A stretch of DNA of 64,000 nucleotides from Streptomyces sp. NRRL F-6676 (GCF_000725625.1 NZ_JOHS01000007.1:124001-188000), one strand, 5' to 3'; numbered from the stretch's first letter, positions 51,135 through 61,938 are shown. Program-made: numbers and translations. The notes: a model not told the origin generated them from the letters alone.

Positions 51135-52373
51135 TCAGATCACCGACTCGGCGGCCAGTCGGGCGACGTCGTCGGCGCTGTAGCCGAGCCGCTCGCGGTA
51201 GACCGCGTCGTTGTGCTCGCCGAGCCCGGGGGCGGGCTGGTCGAGGGCCACACGGGCGGCGGAGAACCGGATGGGGACGCCGGTGGTGGTGAGGCCGGGC
51301 ACGACGCCGTGCTTGGGGTGGGTCACGGGGACGACCTCCTCGCGCTGGCGCACCAGGGGGTCCCGTACGGCTTCCCGGGGGTCGCGCACCTCGGCGGCGG
51401 GGACGCCTTCCGCGGTGAACGCGTCGAGGATCTCGGCGGTGGGGCGCACCCGGGTCCACTCCCGGATGAGGGCGTGGATCTCGTCGGCGTGGCGGACCCG
51501 CTGGTCGCGGCTGTGGAAGCGGCCGTCGTCGACGAGGTCGGGGCGGCCTATCGCCCGCAGGACGCCGTGCGCGAAGGCGTCGGTGGGCGCGGACAGCGCC
51601 AGGTGGCCGTCGGCGGTGGGCAGGATGCCGAAGGGGGCGAGGCGGGGCACCATGGCGCCGGTGCGCTGCTCCATGCCCACTTGCGCGAAGGCGTCGAAGG
51701 GTTCGCAGGCCACCATGGAGGTGAGCGCCCCGAGCATGGAGACGTCCACGTGCTGGCCGTGCCCGGTCTGGTCGGCCTGCATCAGGGCCGACAGGGTGCC
51801 GATGACCGCGAACAGCGGGGCGAGCATGTCCCCGACGGGCAGTCCGAAGCGGACGGGGCCCTCGTCGGGTTCGCCCGCGGTGAGCATGACGCCGGACAGC
51901 GCCTGGATGATGGAGTCCATCGCCTTGCCGGAGCCGGGTCCGCCCTGGCTGCCGAAGCCGCTGATGGAGGTGTAGACGAGCCGCGGGTTGAGCGTGCGGA
52001 CGGCGTCGTAGTCGATGCCGAGCCGGCCGGTGACGCCGGGGCTGTAGTTCTCCACCAGGATGTCGGCGTCGCGCACCAGGTCGGCGAAGACGCGGTGGGC
52101 GCGCGGGTCCTTGAGGTTGAGGGTGACGCTGAGTTTGTTGCGGCCGCGGGAGAGCATGGAGACCGACATGTCGTCAGGTGCCTGCCGGGCCATGGACAGT
52201 CCGTCGCCGCCCACGTAGGGGGCGTTGTTGCGGGAGGAGTCACCTCCGGTGGCCGGGTTCTCCACCTTGATGACGGTGGCGCCCAGGCCGGCCAGCAGCA
52301 GGGTCGCGTAGGGGCCGGCCAGTGCGGTGGTCAGGTCGATGACGGTCCGCCCGGCCAGTGGCTGGTCGCTCAT
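51135..52373 (-). CDS. CaiB/BaiF-family CoA transferase
   Basis: 412 residues from ATG 52373. Family III CoA transferase: RTVIDLTTALAGPYATLLLAGLGATVIKVENP at the start, SRGRNKLSVTLNLKDP, the catalytic-Asp region in FGLPVGDMLAPLFAVIG, and GQHVDVSMLGAL. It activates an acid by moving CoA from a donor thioester, presumably the substrate of the two dehydratase-like subunits. It is coupled by ATGA to the CapA gene and followed 47 bp later by the second dehydratase-like subunit. Confidence 0.9.
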   Translation of the reverse strand: MSDQPLAGRTVIDLTTALAGPYATLLLAGLGATVIKVENPATGGDSSRNNAPYVGGDGLSMARQAPDDMSVSMLSRGRNKLSVTLNLKDPRAHRVFADLVRDADILVENYSPGVTGRLGIDYDAVRTLNPRLVYTSISGFGSQGGPGSGKAMDSIIQALSGVMLTAGEPDEGPVRFGLPVGDMLAPLFAVIGTLSALMQADQTGHGQHVDVSMLGALTSMVACEPFDAFAQVGMEQRTGAMVPRLAPFGILPTADGHLALSAPTDAFAHGVLRAIGRPDLVDDGRFHSRDQRVRHADEIHALIREWTRVRPTAEILDAFTAEGVPAAEVRDPREAVRDPLVRQREEVVPVTHPKHGVVPGLTTTGVPIRFSAARVALDQPAPGLGEHNDAVYRERLGYSADDVARLAAESVI

Positions 52374-53508
52374 GATGCCCTCTCGGTGTGCAGCTGGATC
52401 AGTACGCGGCCGTCCTCGCGGACGAGCCGGCCGTTGAGGCCCGCGGTGCGGGTGATGCCCTCGATGTAGTCGGTGACGCGGCGGCCCTGTGCGGTGTCGC
52501 CGCAGGGCACGGGGCGCCCCAGGTCGTCGATCCAGCAGGGTTCGAAGCCCGCCTCGATGCCGCCCTCGCCGTCGAAGCGGCAGAGGGCGACGGCGGTGTT
52601 GCGGCTCTCGGGGTGGAAGGGGTAGGCGGGCATGTCCGGGTCGGGTGCGAAGCCGTAGAGCTCCTTGCGGCGCCGGGCCCATGCGGTCAGTTCGGCGCTG
52701 GAGCGGCTGCTCGCGTCGGGGGTGAGGGCGCGGGTGACGGTGACGAAGTTGCCGAGCCCGTGGAAGATCGGCCGGCCGCGGTGGACCTCGATGCCGCGCA
52801 TGATGTGGGCGTGATGGCCGAACACGGCGTCGGCACCGGCGTCGATGGCGGCGCGCGCCACCGGCCCCTCGTACATGGCGACCGCGGCCGGGGTGTGTCC
52901 GACGCCCTTGTGCAGTCCGACGAGGACGACGTCGGCCCGCTCGCGCAGGTGTGCCACGTCCGCCTGGAGGGCGGCCAGGCTGTCGGGGTCGGCGAAGGTG
53001 TAGGTCCTCGGCGGTCCGCCGGGGCTCGCGTGGTCGAGTTCGTAGTGGGTGAGGACGTGGACGTAGGCGCAGCCGGCCTTGCGGGAGGTGGCCCAGGACT
53101 CGCGCGGGCCCACGCAGTTGTAGGACAGCACACCGATGCGCAGTCCGCCGCGTTCGACGACGGCGGGGGCGCGGGCCTCGTCGAGCGTGGCGCCCGCGCC
53201 GACGGGCACCAGGCCGGCCCGGCGGGCGTGGGCGACGGTGTCGGCGACGCCCACGTCACCGGCGTCGTAGACATGGTTGCCGGCCAGGGTGACGACGTCG
53301 AAGCCGGCGTCGGCCAGTGCGGTCAGGGCGGCCGGGTCGGCCGGGGGCGCGGGTACGTCGGTGCTCTGCTGGACGGTGGTGGTCGAGTGCGGCACCTCCA
53401 CGTGTCCGACGGTGACGTCGGCGGAGGTGAGCAGGGGTGCCGCGGGGGCGAGGAAGGAGGCCGGGTCGGGTTCGTCGAGGATGAGGTCGCCGACCGAGGC
53501 AACGGTGA

Positions 53509-53512
<4 letters not shown>
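52370..53512 (-). CDS. CapA-family metallophosphatase-fold protein
   Basis: 380 residues from GTG 53512. The CapA/PgsA fold has [10 protein letters not shown] at the N-terminus, [13 protein letters not shown] (metal ligands Asn-His), and [31 protein letters not shown]. Relatives serve poly-glutamate capsule synthesis or act as metal phosphoesterases. No capsule genes are near; it is embedded by 4-bp overlaps between an amino-acid-type ABC ATPase and a CoA transferase, so it probably processes the imported compound. No signal peptide is seen, so a cytoplasmic role fits. Confidence 0.85.
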
Positions 53513-54305
<793 letters not shown>

Positions 54306-54309
<4 letters not shown>

Positions 54310-55235
54310 GCGGACGCTCCGTTCTTCGGACGGCGGCCCCGGGCGGCCGGGGTGTGACCGCCCGTCGCGTGGCCGCGGGAGAAGTGGCGCTCCAGCCGGC
54401 GCTGTCCGACGGTGAACAGGGTGACCACGACGAGGTACCAGAGGCAGGCCACGAGGAGCAGGGGGACGATCTGGTAGGTGCGGTTGTAGATGACCTGCAC
54501 CGAGTGCAGCAGATCGGCCATGGCGATCACCGAGACCAGCGCGGTTCCCTTGAGGACGCTGATGAACTGGCTGCCGCTGGGCGGGATGATGACGCGCATC
54601 GCCTGCGGCAGCACGACCCGGAAGAACGTCTGGGCCGGAGTGAACCCCATCGCGCGGGCGGCGTCGCGCTGGCCCTGTTCGACGCTGAGCAGTCCGCTGC
54701 GGATGATCTCCGCCAGGTACGCCGACTCCACCAGTGACAGGCCGACCACGGCCGCCGTGACGGGGGTGATGACGTCGTTGGCGTTCCAGGAGGCGAACGC
54801 GGGGCCGAAGGGGATGCCGATCGAGATGCGCGGCAGGAGGTAGGCGAGGTTGAACCAGAAGATGAGCTGCACCAGGGGCGGGATGCCGCGGAACACGCCG
54901 ATGTAGAGGGCGGCCGCCCAGCGGACCGGCGCGAAGTCCGAGAGCTGGGCCGCCGCCAGGGCCGCGCCGACGACGGAGCCGATGGCGGTGGCGGCGACGG
55001 CCAGCCACACCGAGGTACCGAGGCCGGAGAGCACGCTGGGGTCGAAGAGGTTGTCCGCGACCACGTCCCATTCCAGCCGCGGATTGGTGAACAGGAAGCG
55101 GAGGAGCAGCGCGGCCACGACGGCCAGGACGACACCGGCCACGATCCGCCAGGGCCGCACCCGCCGCGCCGCGTGGGCGACGTCGTCGGTGCCGGGGCCG
55201 ACGTCGGTTTCCTTCAGGGAGAGGGATCCGGACAC
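54306..55235 (-). CDS. Polar amino acid-type ABC transporter permease
   Basis: 309 residues. The HEQRO-type permease domain includes [46 protein letters not shown] (EAA loop) and about five to six helices. An extra N-terminal 35 residues precede the first helix. It probably forms a homodimer with the neighbouring ATPase. Confidence 0.93.
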
Positions 55236-55238
55236 GGC

Positions 55239-56162
55239 TCAGCCCTCTTCGGCGGCGATGTTCAGGACGGGCTTGTCGACCATGACGTCCGTCAGCCCCC
55301 AGTGGTCCATGACCCGGCGGTACTCACCGCTGTCGAAGAGCTTCTGGAAGGCCTTCTGGACCACCGGGCCGAGGCCGCTGTCCTTGGGGACGAGCAGGGC
55401 GAGGTTGTCGACGGTGGCGCCCTGCGCCTCGTTCTGCGTGACGTAGACGTACGTGTCCGACTGGGACTTGGTGACGTCGATGGCGGCGGCCTGGGTCATG
55501 CCGGCGGCGTCGGCGCGGCCCGACTTGGTGGCCAGCAGGGTGGCGTTGGTGTCGTCGAGGCCGATCGACCGCGCGGGGTCCTTGCCGTGGGCGGTGCAGT
55601 AGGCGGACAGCTTCTTCAACTGGCCCTCGACGATGCTCGACTTGACCACGGCGACCTTCTTGCCGCACAGCCCGGCCGCCGAGGAGACCTCGCCCTTGGA
55701 GCCCTTGGGCAGGACGTAGGAGGTGCGGCTGGTCATCCAGGTGATGCTGTCGAACTGGCGCTCGCGCTCGGCCGTCGCCTCCACCGGTCCGTTGAACGCC
55801 TGGTAGCGCCCGCTGAGCATCCCTTGCAGCGCCGCGGGCAGGTTGCTGACGATCGTCACCTCGGTGCGCACTCCGAGCACCTGCCCGAGGGCCTTTTGCA
55901 GGTCGCGGTCGATGCCGGTGACCGTGCCGTCCGCGCCGACCGACCGGAAGGGCGGGTGCGAGTCGCCCGCGAAGCGCAGGACGCCCGAGTCCTTCACGGT
56001 CTTCGGCAGTGCGTCGTGCAGCGCCGGAACCTTGGCGGCGGACGGTGAGGAGCTTGCCTCCTCCCCGGAGGAGCCGCAGCCGGCGAGGGCGAGGGCGGAG
56101 AGCAGCGCGGTGGTGAGTGTGGCAGGTGTTCGCCACCGGCGGTGGGATGAGGAGTTGCGCAT
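55239..56162 (-). CDS. Solute-binding lipoprotein (polar amino acid type)
   Basis: About 307 residues from ATG 56162 (GGGAA RBS). Signal peptide with lipobox LALAGC near residue 27; family 3 binding fold: [39 protein letters not shown], and [15 protein letters not shown]. It captures the substrate outside the cell for the permease/ATPase. First gene of the PaaX-controlled operon. Confidence 0.93.
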   Translation of the reverse strand: MRNSSSHRRWRTPATLTTALLSALALAGCGSSGEEASSSPSAAKVPALHDALPKTVKDSGVLRFAGDSHPPFRSVGADGTVTGIDRDLQKALGQVLGVRTEVTIVSNLPAALQGMLSGRYQAFNGPVEATAERERQFDSITWMTSRTSYVLPKGSKGEVSSAAGLCGKKVAVVKSSIVEGQLKKLSAYCTAHGKDPARSIGLDDTNATLLATKSGRADAAGMTQAAAIDVTKSQSDTYVYVTQNEAQGATVDNLALLVPKDSGLGPVVQKAFQKLFDSGEYRRVMDHWGLTDVMVDKPVLNIAAEEG

Positions 56163-56191
56163 GAAGGCATTCCCTTGCATGAAATGAGATC

Positions 56192-56282
56192 CGCACCATT
56201 GTCGGTATCGCTGCCGAGCGTCGCACGAGGTGTCACCTATGGCAAGGGTCGTGCGATACTTTCGACCGACCCGAATGGTGCG
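56192..56282. promoter_or_regulatory. Nested inverted repeats between SBP and PaaX genes
   Basis: CGCACCATT (56192-56200) and AATGGTGCG (56274-56282) are exact complements; inside them TCGCACGA (56221-56228) and TCGTGCGA (56249-56256) form a second exact pair with almost the same centre. The whole divergent promoter region is therefore one large dyad. It is the likely site set of the PaaX-type regulator. Confidence 0.75.
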
Positions 56283-56299
56283 CGAGAATCCGAGGTGTC

Positions 56300-57307
56300 A
56301 TGGGCAAGGACCCGTCGAAGGCCGAGCTGCCCCGGGACCGGAGCGGGGCGGAACCCCAGCTCCTGCTGACCTCCCTGCTGGGCGATTTCTGGTACTGGCG
56401 CGACGAGCACATTCCGGCGACCGCGCTGGTCAGACTGCTTGCCGACTTCGATGTCACCTCGGACGGCGCCCGGGCGGCGATGCGCCGCCTCGTGGCCCGC
56501 GGACTGCTGGACACCTCACGCAGCGGACGCACCACGGCGTACGGCATCCCCGCCCGTACCTCGGAGGTGATCGTCGAGCGTACGCACCGCATGCTGACGT
56601 TCGGCACCGTCGCCCCCGAGTGGGACGGACAGTGGACGGTCGTCACGTTCTCCGTCCCCGAACAGGACCGCGGTGTACGCACCGCGCTCCGTTCCCGGCT
56701 GCGTCTGCTGGGGTTCGCCGCGCTCTACGACGGGGTGTGGGTGTCACCGCGCGATCTCGGCGGGGACGCCCAGGAGCTGCTGCGCGAGCTCGGCATCAGG
56801 ACGGCGACCGTGCTGCGCTGCACCCAGGTGCCGGGCGGCACCCCGCAGGGCTCTCTCGCCTCCGCCTTCGACCTGACGGAACTGGCCCGCGAGTACCGGG
56901 AGTTCGCCGAGCGCTACGAGCCCGTGCTGAGCAGCCTCGACGCCGGTCTCATCAGCCCGGCGCAGGCGCTGCGCACCCGCACCGAACTGCGGGTCGCCTG
57001 GCGGCGGTTCCCGGAGACCGATCCGGACCTCCCGGCCGCGCTGCTGCCGCCCGGCTGGGACCGCCCGCGCGCCCAGCGGGTCTTCGTGCAGATCTACGAC
57101 CGCCTGGGCCCGCTCGCCGAGCTCCGGTTCCGGCAGATCCTCGCCACGGTCTCGCCCGAACTGGCGGAACTGGCCACCCACCACGACACCGCCGCCATAG
57201 CGGAGCTGTACGCCTCCCTGGGCGACCGCAAGGCGCACGGCGACACGCCGTTCGAGCAGGCCGCGCGGGCCCGCAGGCTGGACGAGGTGTCACGGGCGAA
57301 GCGGTAG
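56300..57307 (+). CDS. PaaX-family transcriptional regulator
   Basis: 335 residues. The N-terminal winged helix (QLLLTSLLGDFWYWRDEHIPATALVRLLADFDVTSDGARAAMRRLVARGLL) is followed by the PaaX central domain (WDGQWTVVTFSVPEQDRGVRTALRSRLRLLGFA) and the C-terminal domain. PaaX proteins are repressors that release DNA on binding aryl- or acyl-CoA. Its divergent operon contains a CoA transferase that would make such an inducer. Confidence 0.92.
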   Translation: MGKDPSKAELPRDRSGAEPQLLLTSLLGDFWYWRDEHIPATALVRLLADFDVTSDGARAAMRRLVARGLLDTSRSGRTTAYGIPARTSEVIVERTHRMLTFGTVAPEWDGQWTVVTFSVPEQDRGVRTALRSRLRLLGFAALYDGVWVSPRDLGGDAQELLRELGIRTATVLRCTQVPGGTPQGSLASAFDLTELAREYREFAERYEPVLSSLDAGLISPAQALRTRTELRVAWRRFPETDPDLPAALLPPGWDRPRAQRVFVQIYDRLGPLAELRFRQILATVSPELAELATHHDTAAIAELYASLGDRKAHGDTPFEQAARARRLDEVSRAKR

Positions 57308-57314
57308 TCGTTTT

Positions 57315-57420
57315 CGCGCCCCGGGTCCTCCGCGCCCCGGGTTTTTCGCGCCCCGGGTCCTCCGCGCCCCGGGTTTTTCGCGCCCCGGGTCCTCCGCGCC
57401 CCGGGTCCTCCGCGCCCCAG
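57315..57420. repeat. 16-bp tandem repeat x7
   Basis: CGCGCCCCGGGTCCTC and CGCGCCCCGGGTTTTT units alternate at exact 16-bp spacing between the PaaX and MarR stops; the last unit is partial. There is no gene in it. Confidence 0.92.
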
Positions 57421-57464
57421 CTCGCCCGGATGCCGCCCGTCGCGCGTCCCGCCCGCCGGCCGCC

Positions 57465-57920
57465 TCAGGACAGCGACCGGTGGGCGCTCTTGAGGTAGTC
57501 GCGGAAGCGCTCGACGTCGGCGGGCTCCAGCTCGCCGACCATGCGTTCCTCCAGCAGGCGGGCCTCTCCGGCGTACCGCTCCAGCAGCCGGCGCCCCGCC
57601 TCCGCGAGCAGGATGACCTTCTCGCGCCGGTTGCCGGGGTTCGGCTCGCGCCGGACCAGCCCCCGGCTCTCCAGCGCACGGACCATGTCGGCCATGGACT
57701 GTGCCGTGACGAACGAGTCCCGGGCGAGCTGCGCGGCGGACACCCCGTCGCGCCGCTCCAGCACGGTCAGCGCCGTGTATTGCAGCGCGGTCACCCCGGC
57801 GGGCTTGAGCAGCTCCTCCAGCCGAGCCCGCACGACGAGTTCCGTCCGCTTGAGCAGATAGAGCAGCGAGGGGCTCGCCTCCACGCCGTCCGCCACCGCG
57901 GACCGGCTCGTCTCCGTCAT
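57465..57920 (-). CDS. MarR-family transcriptional regulator
   Basis: 151 residues from ATG 57920. The winged helix is ALTVLERRDGVSAAQLARDSFVTAQSMADMVRALESRGLV. It is divergent from the SDR/amidohydrolase/ligase/MaoC operon, and two perfect 13-bp palindromes lie between. The arrangement resembles CouR of Rhodococcus, a MarR repressor of hydroxycinnamate catabolism released by the CoA thioester. Confidence 0.92.
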   Translation of the reverse strand: MTETSRSAVADGVEASPSLLYLLKRTELVVRARLEELLKPAGVTALQYTALTVLERRDGVSAAQLARDSFVTAQSMADMVRALESRGLVRREPNPGNRREKVILLAEAGRRLLERYAGEARLLEERMVGELEPADVERFRDYLKSAHRSLS

Positions 57921-57989
57921 GCCGCGCCTCCCCCGGCAGTCACCTGCCTCGTTCCCTGACCACGTCGAGACGCCCACCCTAAGCCATTG

Positions 57990-58039
57990 ACAGGAATCCT
58001 GTTGAACGAGAACACTGAGCGAACCAACAGGAATCCTGT
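57990..58039. promoter_or_regulatory. Two MarR operator palindromes
   Basis: ACAGGAATCCTGT occurs twice, at 57990-58002 and 58027-58039, 37 bp apart, just upstream of the operon start. Both copies are identical. Confidence 0.9.
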
Positions 58040-58060
58040 CGATCAGGGAGAGAGAGCGCC

Positions 58061-58972
58061 ATGGATCTGCACGGAAAGGCCGCCGTCGTCACCGGGAGCG
58101 GGCGCGGGCTGGGGCTCGCCTACGCCCGGGCCCTGGCCGCGGCCGGCGCCTGTGTCGTCGTCAACGACGTGGACGCTGCCGCGGTCGACGCCGCCGTCGC
58201 CTCCCTCACCGCGGAGGGCGGCCGGGCGGTCGGCGTCGTGGCCGCCGTGGGCGACAGCGAGGCCGCCGAGCGGCTGACGGAGACGGCCGTACGGGAGTTC
58301 GGCAGCCTGGACGTCCTCGTCACCAACGCCGGCATCCTGCGCGACCGGGTGCTGTGGAAGATGACGGACGACGACTTCGACGCCGTCGTCAGGGTCCATC
58401 TGCGCGGCACCTTCACCTGTGCCCGCGCGGCGGCGGTACGGATGCGCGAGCAGGGCACCGGGGGCCGGCTGATCCTGATCTCCTCCCCCGCCGGCCAGCG
58501 CGGCAACTTCGGCCAGACCAACTACGCCGCCGCCAAGGCCGGGATCGTGGCGATGGCCCGCACCTGGGCGCTGGAGCTGGCCAGGGCCGGCGTCACCGTC
58601 AACGCGGTCGTCCCGGTCGCCGCCACGGAGATGACCAAGACCATCCCGGCCTTCGCCCCGGTCCTCGAAGAGGCCGAGCGCACGGGCGCACCCCTGCCGG
58701 ACTGGCTGCGCAAGGACGAGGGCCTGGGCACCGTCGAGGACGTGGCGGGCCTGATCACCTTCCTCGCCTCCGACGCGGCCAAGGACATCACCGGCCAGGC
58801 CATCGGCATCGGCGGCGACCGCCTGGCCCTGTGGTCCCACCCCGCCGAGAAGACCGTCGCCTTCGCCGACGGCGGCTGGAGCGCGGACGCCCTCGCCGAG
58901 GGGTGGTACGACGGTGTCGGTGCCGAGCCCGAGACGTACGGCATCCCGGCCCCCAAGGCCCCGGAGGCATGA
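58061..58972 (+). CDS. SDR 3-hydroxyacyl-CoA dehydrogenase-like
   Basis: 303 residues. Cofactor motif TGSGRGLG near residues 12-19 and catalytic NYAAAKAGI (Tyr-x3-Lys) near 160, with a long C-terminal extension. The family includes multifunctional-protein-like 3-hydroxyacyl-CoA dehydrogenases. In a beta-oxidation-type route it would oxidise the beta-hydroxyacyl-CoA. RBS GGGAGAGAG; first gene of the MarR operon. Confidence 0.88.
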   Translation: MDLHGKAAVVTGSGRGLGLAYARALAAAGACVVVNDVDAAAVDAAVASLTAEGGRAVGVVAAVGDSEAAERLTETAVREFGSLDVLVTNAGILRDRVLWKMTDDDFDAVVRVHLRGTFTCARAAAVRMREQGTGGRLILISSPAGQRGNFGQTNYAAAKAGIVAMARTWALELARAGVTVNAVVPVAATEMTKTIPAFAPVLEEAERTGAPLPDWLRKDEGLGTVEDVAGLITFLASDAAKDITGQAIGIGGDRLALWSHPAEKTVAFADGGWSADALAEGWYDGVGAEPETYGIPAPKAPEA

Positions 58973-58973
58973 C

Positions 58974-59861
58974 ATGAGCGACCCGGTCCTCGACGTCGAC
59001 GCCCTGACCGCCATCGACGTCCACACCCACGCCGAGATCTCCCGGTCCGGCCACGGGGCGCTCAGCCCCGAACTGTTCGGCGCCTCCGAGGAGTACTTCA
59101 AGGCGCACGGCCACCGGCAGCCGACCATCGACGAGATGGCCGGGTACTACCGCGAACGCCGCATGGCGGCCGTCGTCTTCACCGTGGACGCCGAGCACGC
59201 CACCGGCCACCCCCGGATCTCCAACGAGGAGGTCGCCGAGAACTGCGCCGCCCACCCCGACGTGCTCATCCCCTTCGCCAGCGTCGACCCGCACAAGGGC
59301 CGGGCGGGCGTCCGCGAGGCGCGCCGGCTGGTTCAGGAGCACGGGGTGCGCGGCTTCAAGTTCCACCCGAGCATCCAGGGCTTCTCCCCCGACGACCGGA
59401 TGGCCTACCCGCTCTACGAGGCGATCGAGGAGCTCGGCGTGCCCGCGCTGTTCCACACCGGGCAGACCGGCATCGGCGCCGGGGTGCCCGGGGGCGGCGG
59501 CATCCGGCTGAAGTACTCCAACCCGATGCTCGTCGACGACGTCGCCGTGGACTTCCCCGAGCTGCGGATCATCCTGGCGCACCCGTCGTTCCCCTGGCAG
59601 GACGAGGCGCTGGCGGTCGCCACGCACAAGCCGTACGTGTACATCGACCTCTCCGGCTGGTCGCCGAAGTACTTCCCGCCGCAGCTGGTGCGGTACGCCA
59701 ACTCGCTGCTCAAGGACAAGGTGCTGTTCGGGTCCGACTATCCGGTCATCACCCCCGACCGCTGGCTCGCCGACTTCGAGAAGCTCGACATCAAGCCCGA
59801 GGTGCGGCCCAGGATCCTCAAGGACAACGCCGCCCGTCTGCTCGGCCTGCGCGAGGAGTGA
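58974..59861 (+). CDS. Amidohydrolase-family enzyme, CouO-like beta-ketoacyl-CoA hydrolase candidate
   Basis: 295 residues from ATG 58974, one base after the previous stop. Metal ligands: IDVHTHAE near residue 15, FKFHPSIQG, ALFHTGQTG, and GSDYPVI near 263. In Rhodococcus an amidohydrolase-family enzyme (CouO) cleaves 4-hydroxyphenyl-beta-ketoacyl-CoA in a non-thiolytic route; the gene set here (MarR, SDR, amidohydrolase, ligase, MaoC) is the same. The assignment is by context and fold, not by measured activity. Confidence 0.82.
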   Translation: MSDPVLDVDALTAIDVHTHAEISRSGHGALSPELFGASEEYFKAHGHRQPTIDEMAGYYRERRMAAVVFTVDAEHATGHPRISNEEVAENCAAHPDVLIPFASVDPHKGRAGVREARRLVQEHGVRGFKFHPSIQGFSPDDRMAYPLYEAIEELGVPALFHTGQTGIGAGVPGGGGIRLKYSNPMLVDDVAVDFPELRIILAHPSFPWQDEALAVATHKPYVYIDLSGWSPKYFPPQLVRYANSLLKDKVLFGSDYPVITPDRWLADFEKLDIKPEVRPRILKDNAARLLGLREE

Positions 59862-59871
59862 GGGAGACGCC

Positions 59872-61419
59872 GTGTTGAACCAAGGGATCGGTTCCTGGCC
59901 GGCGCGCCGGGCCCGCAAGACACCACAGCGCACGGCGATCGTCCACGGGGACACCCACCTCACCTACCGCGACCTGTACGCACGGGTGCTTCGCCTGGCA
60001 CACGCCCTGCGCGCGCTCGGCGTCGCCCGCGGCGACCGCGTCGCCTACCTGGGCCCCAACCACCCGGCCTTCCTGGAGACGCTCTTCGCGACCGGCGCGC
60101 TCGGCGCGGTCTTCGTCCCGCTCAACACCCGGCTGGCCGCACCGGAGCTGACGTACAACCTGTCGGACTCCGGCAGCACCGTGCTGGTGCACGCCGCCGA
60201 ACAGGCCGGGACGGCCGCCGCGGCCTGCGCGGACACCCCCGCCCTCCGCCGCATCACCCTCGGCACGGGCGGGGACGACGACGCCCTCGGCTACGAGGAA
60301 CTGCTGACCGGCGGGCGCACGGACCCCCTGGACGAACCCGTCGCCCCGGACGACCCCTGCATGATCATGTACACCTCGGGGACGACCGGCCGGCCCAAGG
60401 GGGCGGTGCTCTCGCACGCCAACATCACCTGGAACAGCGTCAACGTCCTGGTGGACACCGATCTGACCGGCGACGAGGTCACCCTCGTCGTCGCCCCGCT
60501 CTTCCACACCGCCGGGCTCAACATGACGTGTCTGCCGACCCTCCTCAAGGGCGGCCGGGTGGTGCTCCACGAGGCCTTCGACGCCGGGCGCGTCCTGGAG
60601 GCCGTCGCCGCTCACCGGGTGACGTACATGTTCGGCGTGCCCACGATGTACGACGCCATGGCCGCGCACCCGCGCTGGCGGGAGACGGACCTGTCCAGCC
60701 TGCGCTCGGTGAGCTGCGGCGGGGCGCCGGTGCCCGCGCGCACCATCGCGACGTACCTCGCGCGCGGGCTGGCCTTCAGCCAGGGGTACGGCATGACGGA
60801 GGCCTCGCCCGGCGTGCTCTTCCTGGACCGGGAGCAGGCCTCCGCCAAGGCCGGGTCCGCCGGTGTGCCGCACTTCTTCACCGACGCCCGGGTACGGGCG
60901 GCCGACGGCGGCCCCGCCGGGCCCGGGGAGAAGGGCGAGGTCCTCGTCCAGGGGCCGAACGTCATGTCCGGCTACTGGGGCCGTCCCGAGGACACCGCGG
61001 CGGCCTTCACCGAGGACGGCTGGCTGCGCACCGGTGACGTGGCGCGGACCGACGAGGACGGGTACGCCTACATCGTCGACCGGGTCAAGGACATGTTCGT
61101 CTCCGGCGGCGAGAACGTGTACCCGGCCGAGGTGGAGGACGCGCTGCTCGGTCACCCCGCCGTCCGCGAGTGCGCGGTGATCGGCGTGCCGGACCCCGTC
61201 TGGGGCGAGGTGGGCCACGCGGTCGTCGTCCTGGAGCCCGGCGCCGACGCGGCGGCCGACGGCTCCGAGATCCTGGACCGGCTGCGCGGCCGGCTCGCCA
61301 AGTACAAGATCCCGAGGACCGTGGCGTTCGTGGACGCGCTGCCGCGGACGGCCTCGGGGAAGATCGTCAAATCGGCCGTGCGGAAGGCCTACGCGCCCGG
61401 CCCGGCCGACCGGCCCTGA
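59872..61419 (+). CDS. Acyl-CoA synthetase (AMP-forming ligase)
   Basis: 515 residues from GTG, with GAGGGAG upstream. AMP-binding motif MYTSGTTGRPKGAVLSHAN near residue 165; YGMTEASP; hinge and C-terminal DRVKDMFVSGGENVYPAEVED; catalytic Lys in TASGKIVKSAVR near 503. It would start the pathway by making the acyl- or cinnamoyl-CoA, which would also be the inducer for the MarR regulator. Confidence 0.93.
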   Translation: MLNQGIGSWPARRARKTPQRTAIVHGDTHLTYRDLYARVLRLAHALRALGVARGDRVAYLGPNHPAFLETLFATGALGAVFVPLNTRLAAPELTYNLSDSGSTVLVHAAEQAGTAAAACADTPALRRITLGTGGDDDALGYEELLTGGRTDPLDEPVAPDDPCMIMYTSGTTGRPKGAVLSHANITWNSVNVLVDTDLTGDEVTLVVAPLFHTAGLNMTCLPTLLKGGRVVLHEAFDAGRVLEAVAAHRVTYMFGVPTMYDAMAAHPRWRETDLSSLRSVSCGGAPVPARTIATYLARGLAFSQGYGMTEASPGVLFLDREQASAKAGSAGVPHFFTDARVRAADGGPAGPGEKGEVLVQGPNVMSGYWGRPEDTAAAFTEDGWLRTGDVARTDEDGYAYIVDRVKDMFVSGGENVYPAEVEDALLGHPAVRECAVIGVPDPVWGEVGHAVVVLEPGADAAADGSEILDRLRGRLAKYKIPRTVAFVDALPRTASGKIVKSAVRKAYAPGPADRP

Positions 61420-61476
61420 CCAATCCCTCCCCTTCCTGCGACTCCCTCCCCTTCCTGCGACGAAAGGCAGCACACC

Positions 61477-61938
61477 ATGTCCGCCACCACCGCCAAGGGC
61501 CTCGACGGCCTCCTCGCCCTCGCCGGCCGCGACCTCGGCCGTACCGACTGGCTGGAGATCACCCAGGAGCGCGTCAACACCTTCGCCGACGCCACCGGCG
61601 ACCACCAGTGGATCCACACCGACCCGGAGCGGGCGAAGGAGGGCCCCTTCGGCGGTCCCATCGCCCACGGATACCTCACGCTCTCCCTGATCATCCCCCT
61701 GTTCGGTGATCTCCTCGAGATCGAGGGCACGTCCATGAGCGTCAACTACGGCCTGGAGAAGGTCCGTTTCCCGAGTCCGGTGCCGGTCGGCGCGCGCATC
61801 CGGCTGCACGGTGCCGTCGACTCCGTCGAGGAGGTCAAGGGCAACGGGGTGCAGATGGTGCTGACCTTCACCGTCGAGGTCGAGGGCAGCCCCAAGCCGG
61901 CGTGCGTGGCCCAGGCGGTGTACCGGCACTACGCCTGA
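61477..61938 (+). CDS. MaoC-family enoyl-CoA hydratase
   Basis: 153 residues. The hot-dog hydratase motif is FADATGDHQWIHTDPERAKEGPFGGPIAHGYLTLS (catalytic Asp and His) near residues 30-65. It would hydrate the enoyl-CoA made by the ligase, before the SDR. The last gene of the operon, 57 bp after the ligase; the gap holds a 20-bp direct repeat (CTCCCCTTCCTGCGA twice). Confidence 0.93.
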   Translation: MSATTAKGLDGLLALAGRDLGRTDWLEITQERVNTFADATGDHQWIHTDPERAKEGPFGGPIAHGYLTLSLIIPLFGDLLEIEGTSMSVNYGLEKVRFPSPVPVGARIRLHGAVDSVEEVKGNGVQMVLTFTVEVEGSPKPACVAQAVYRHYA

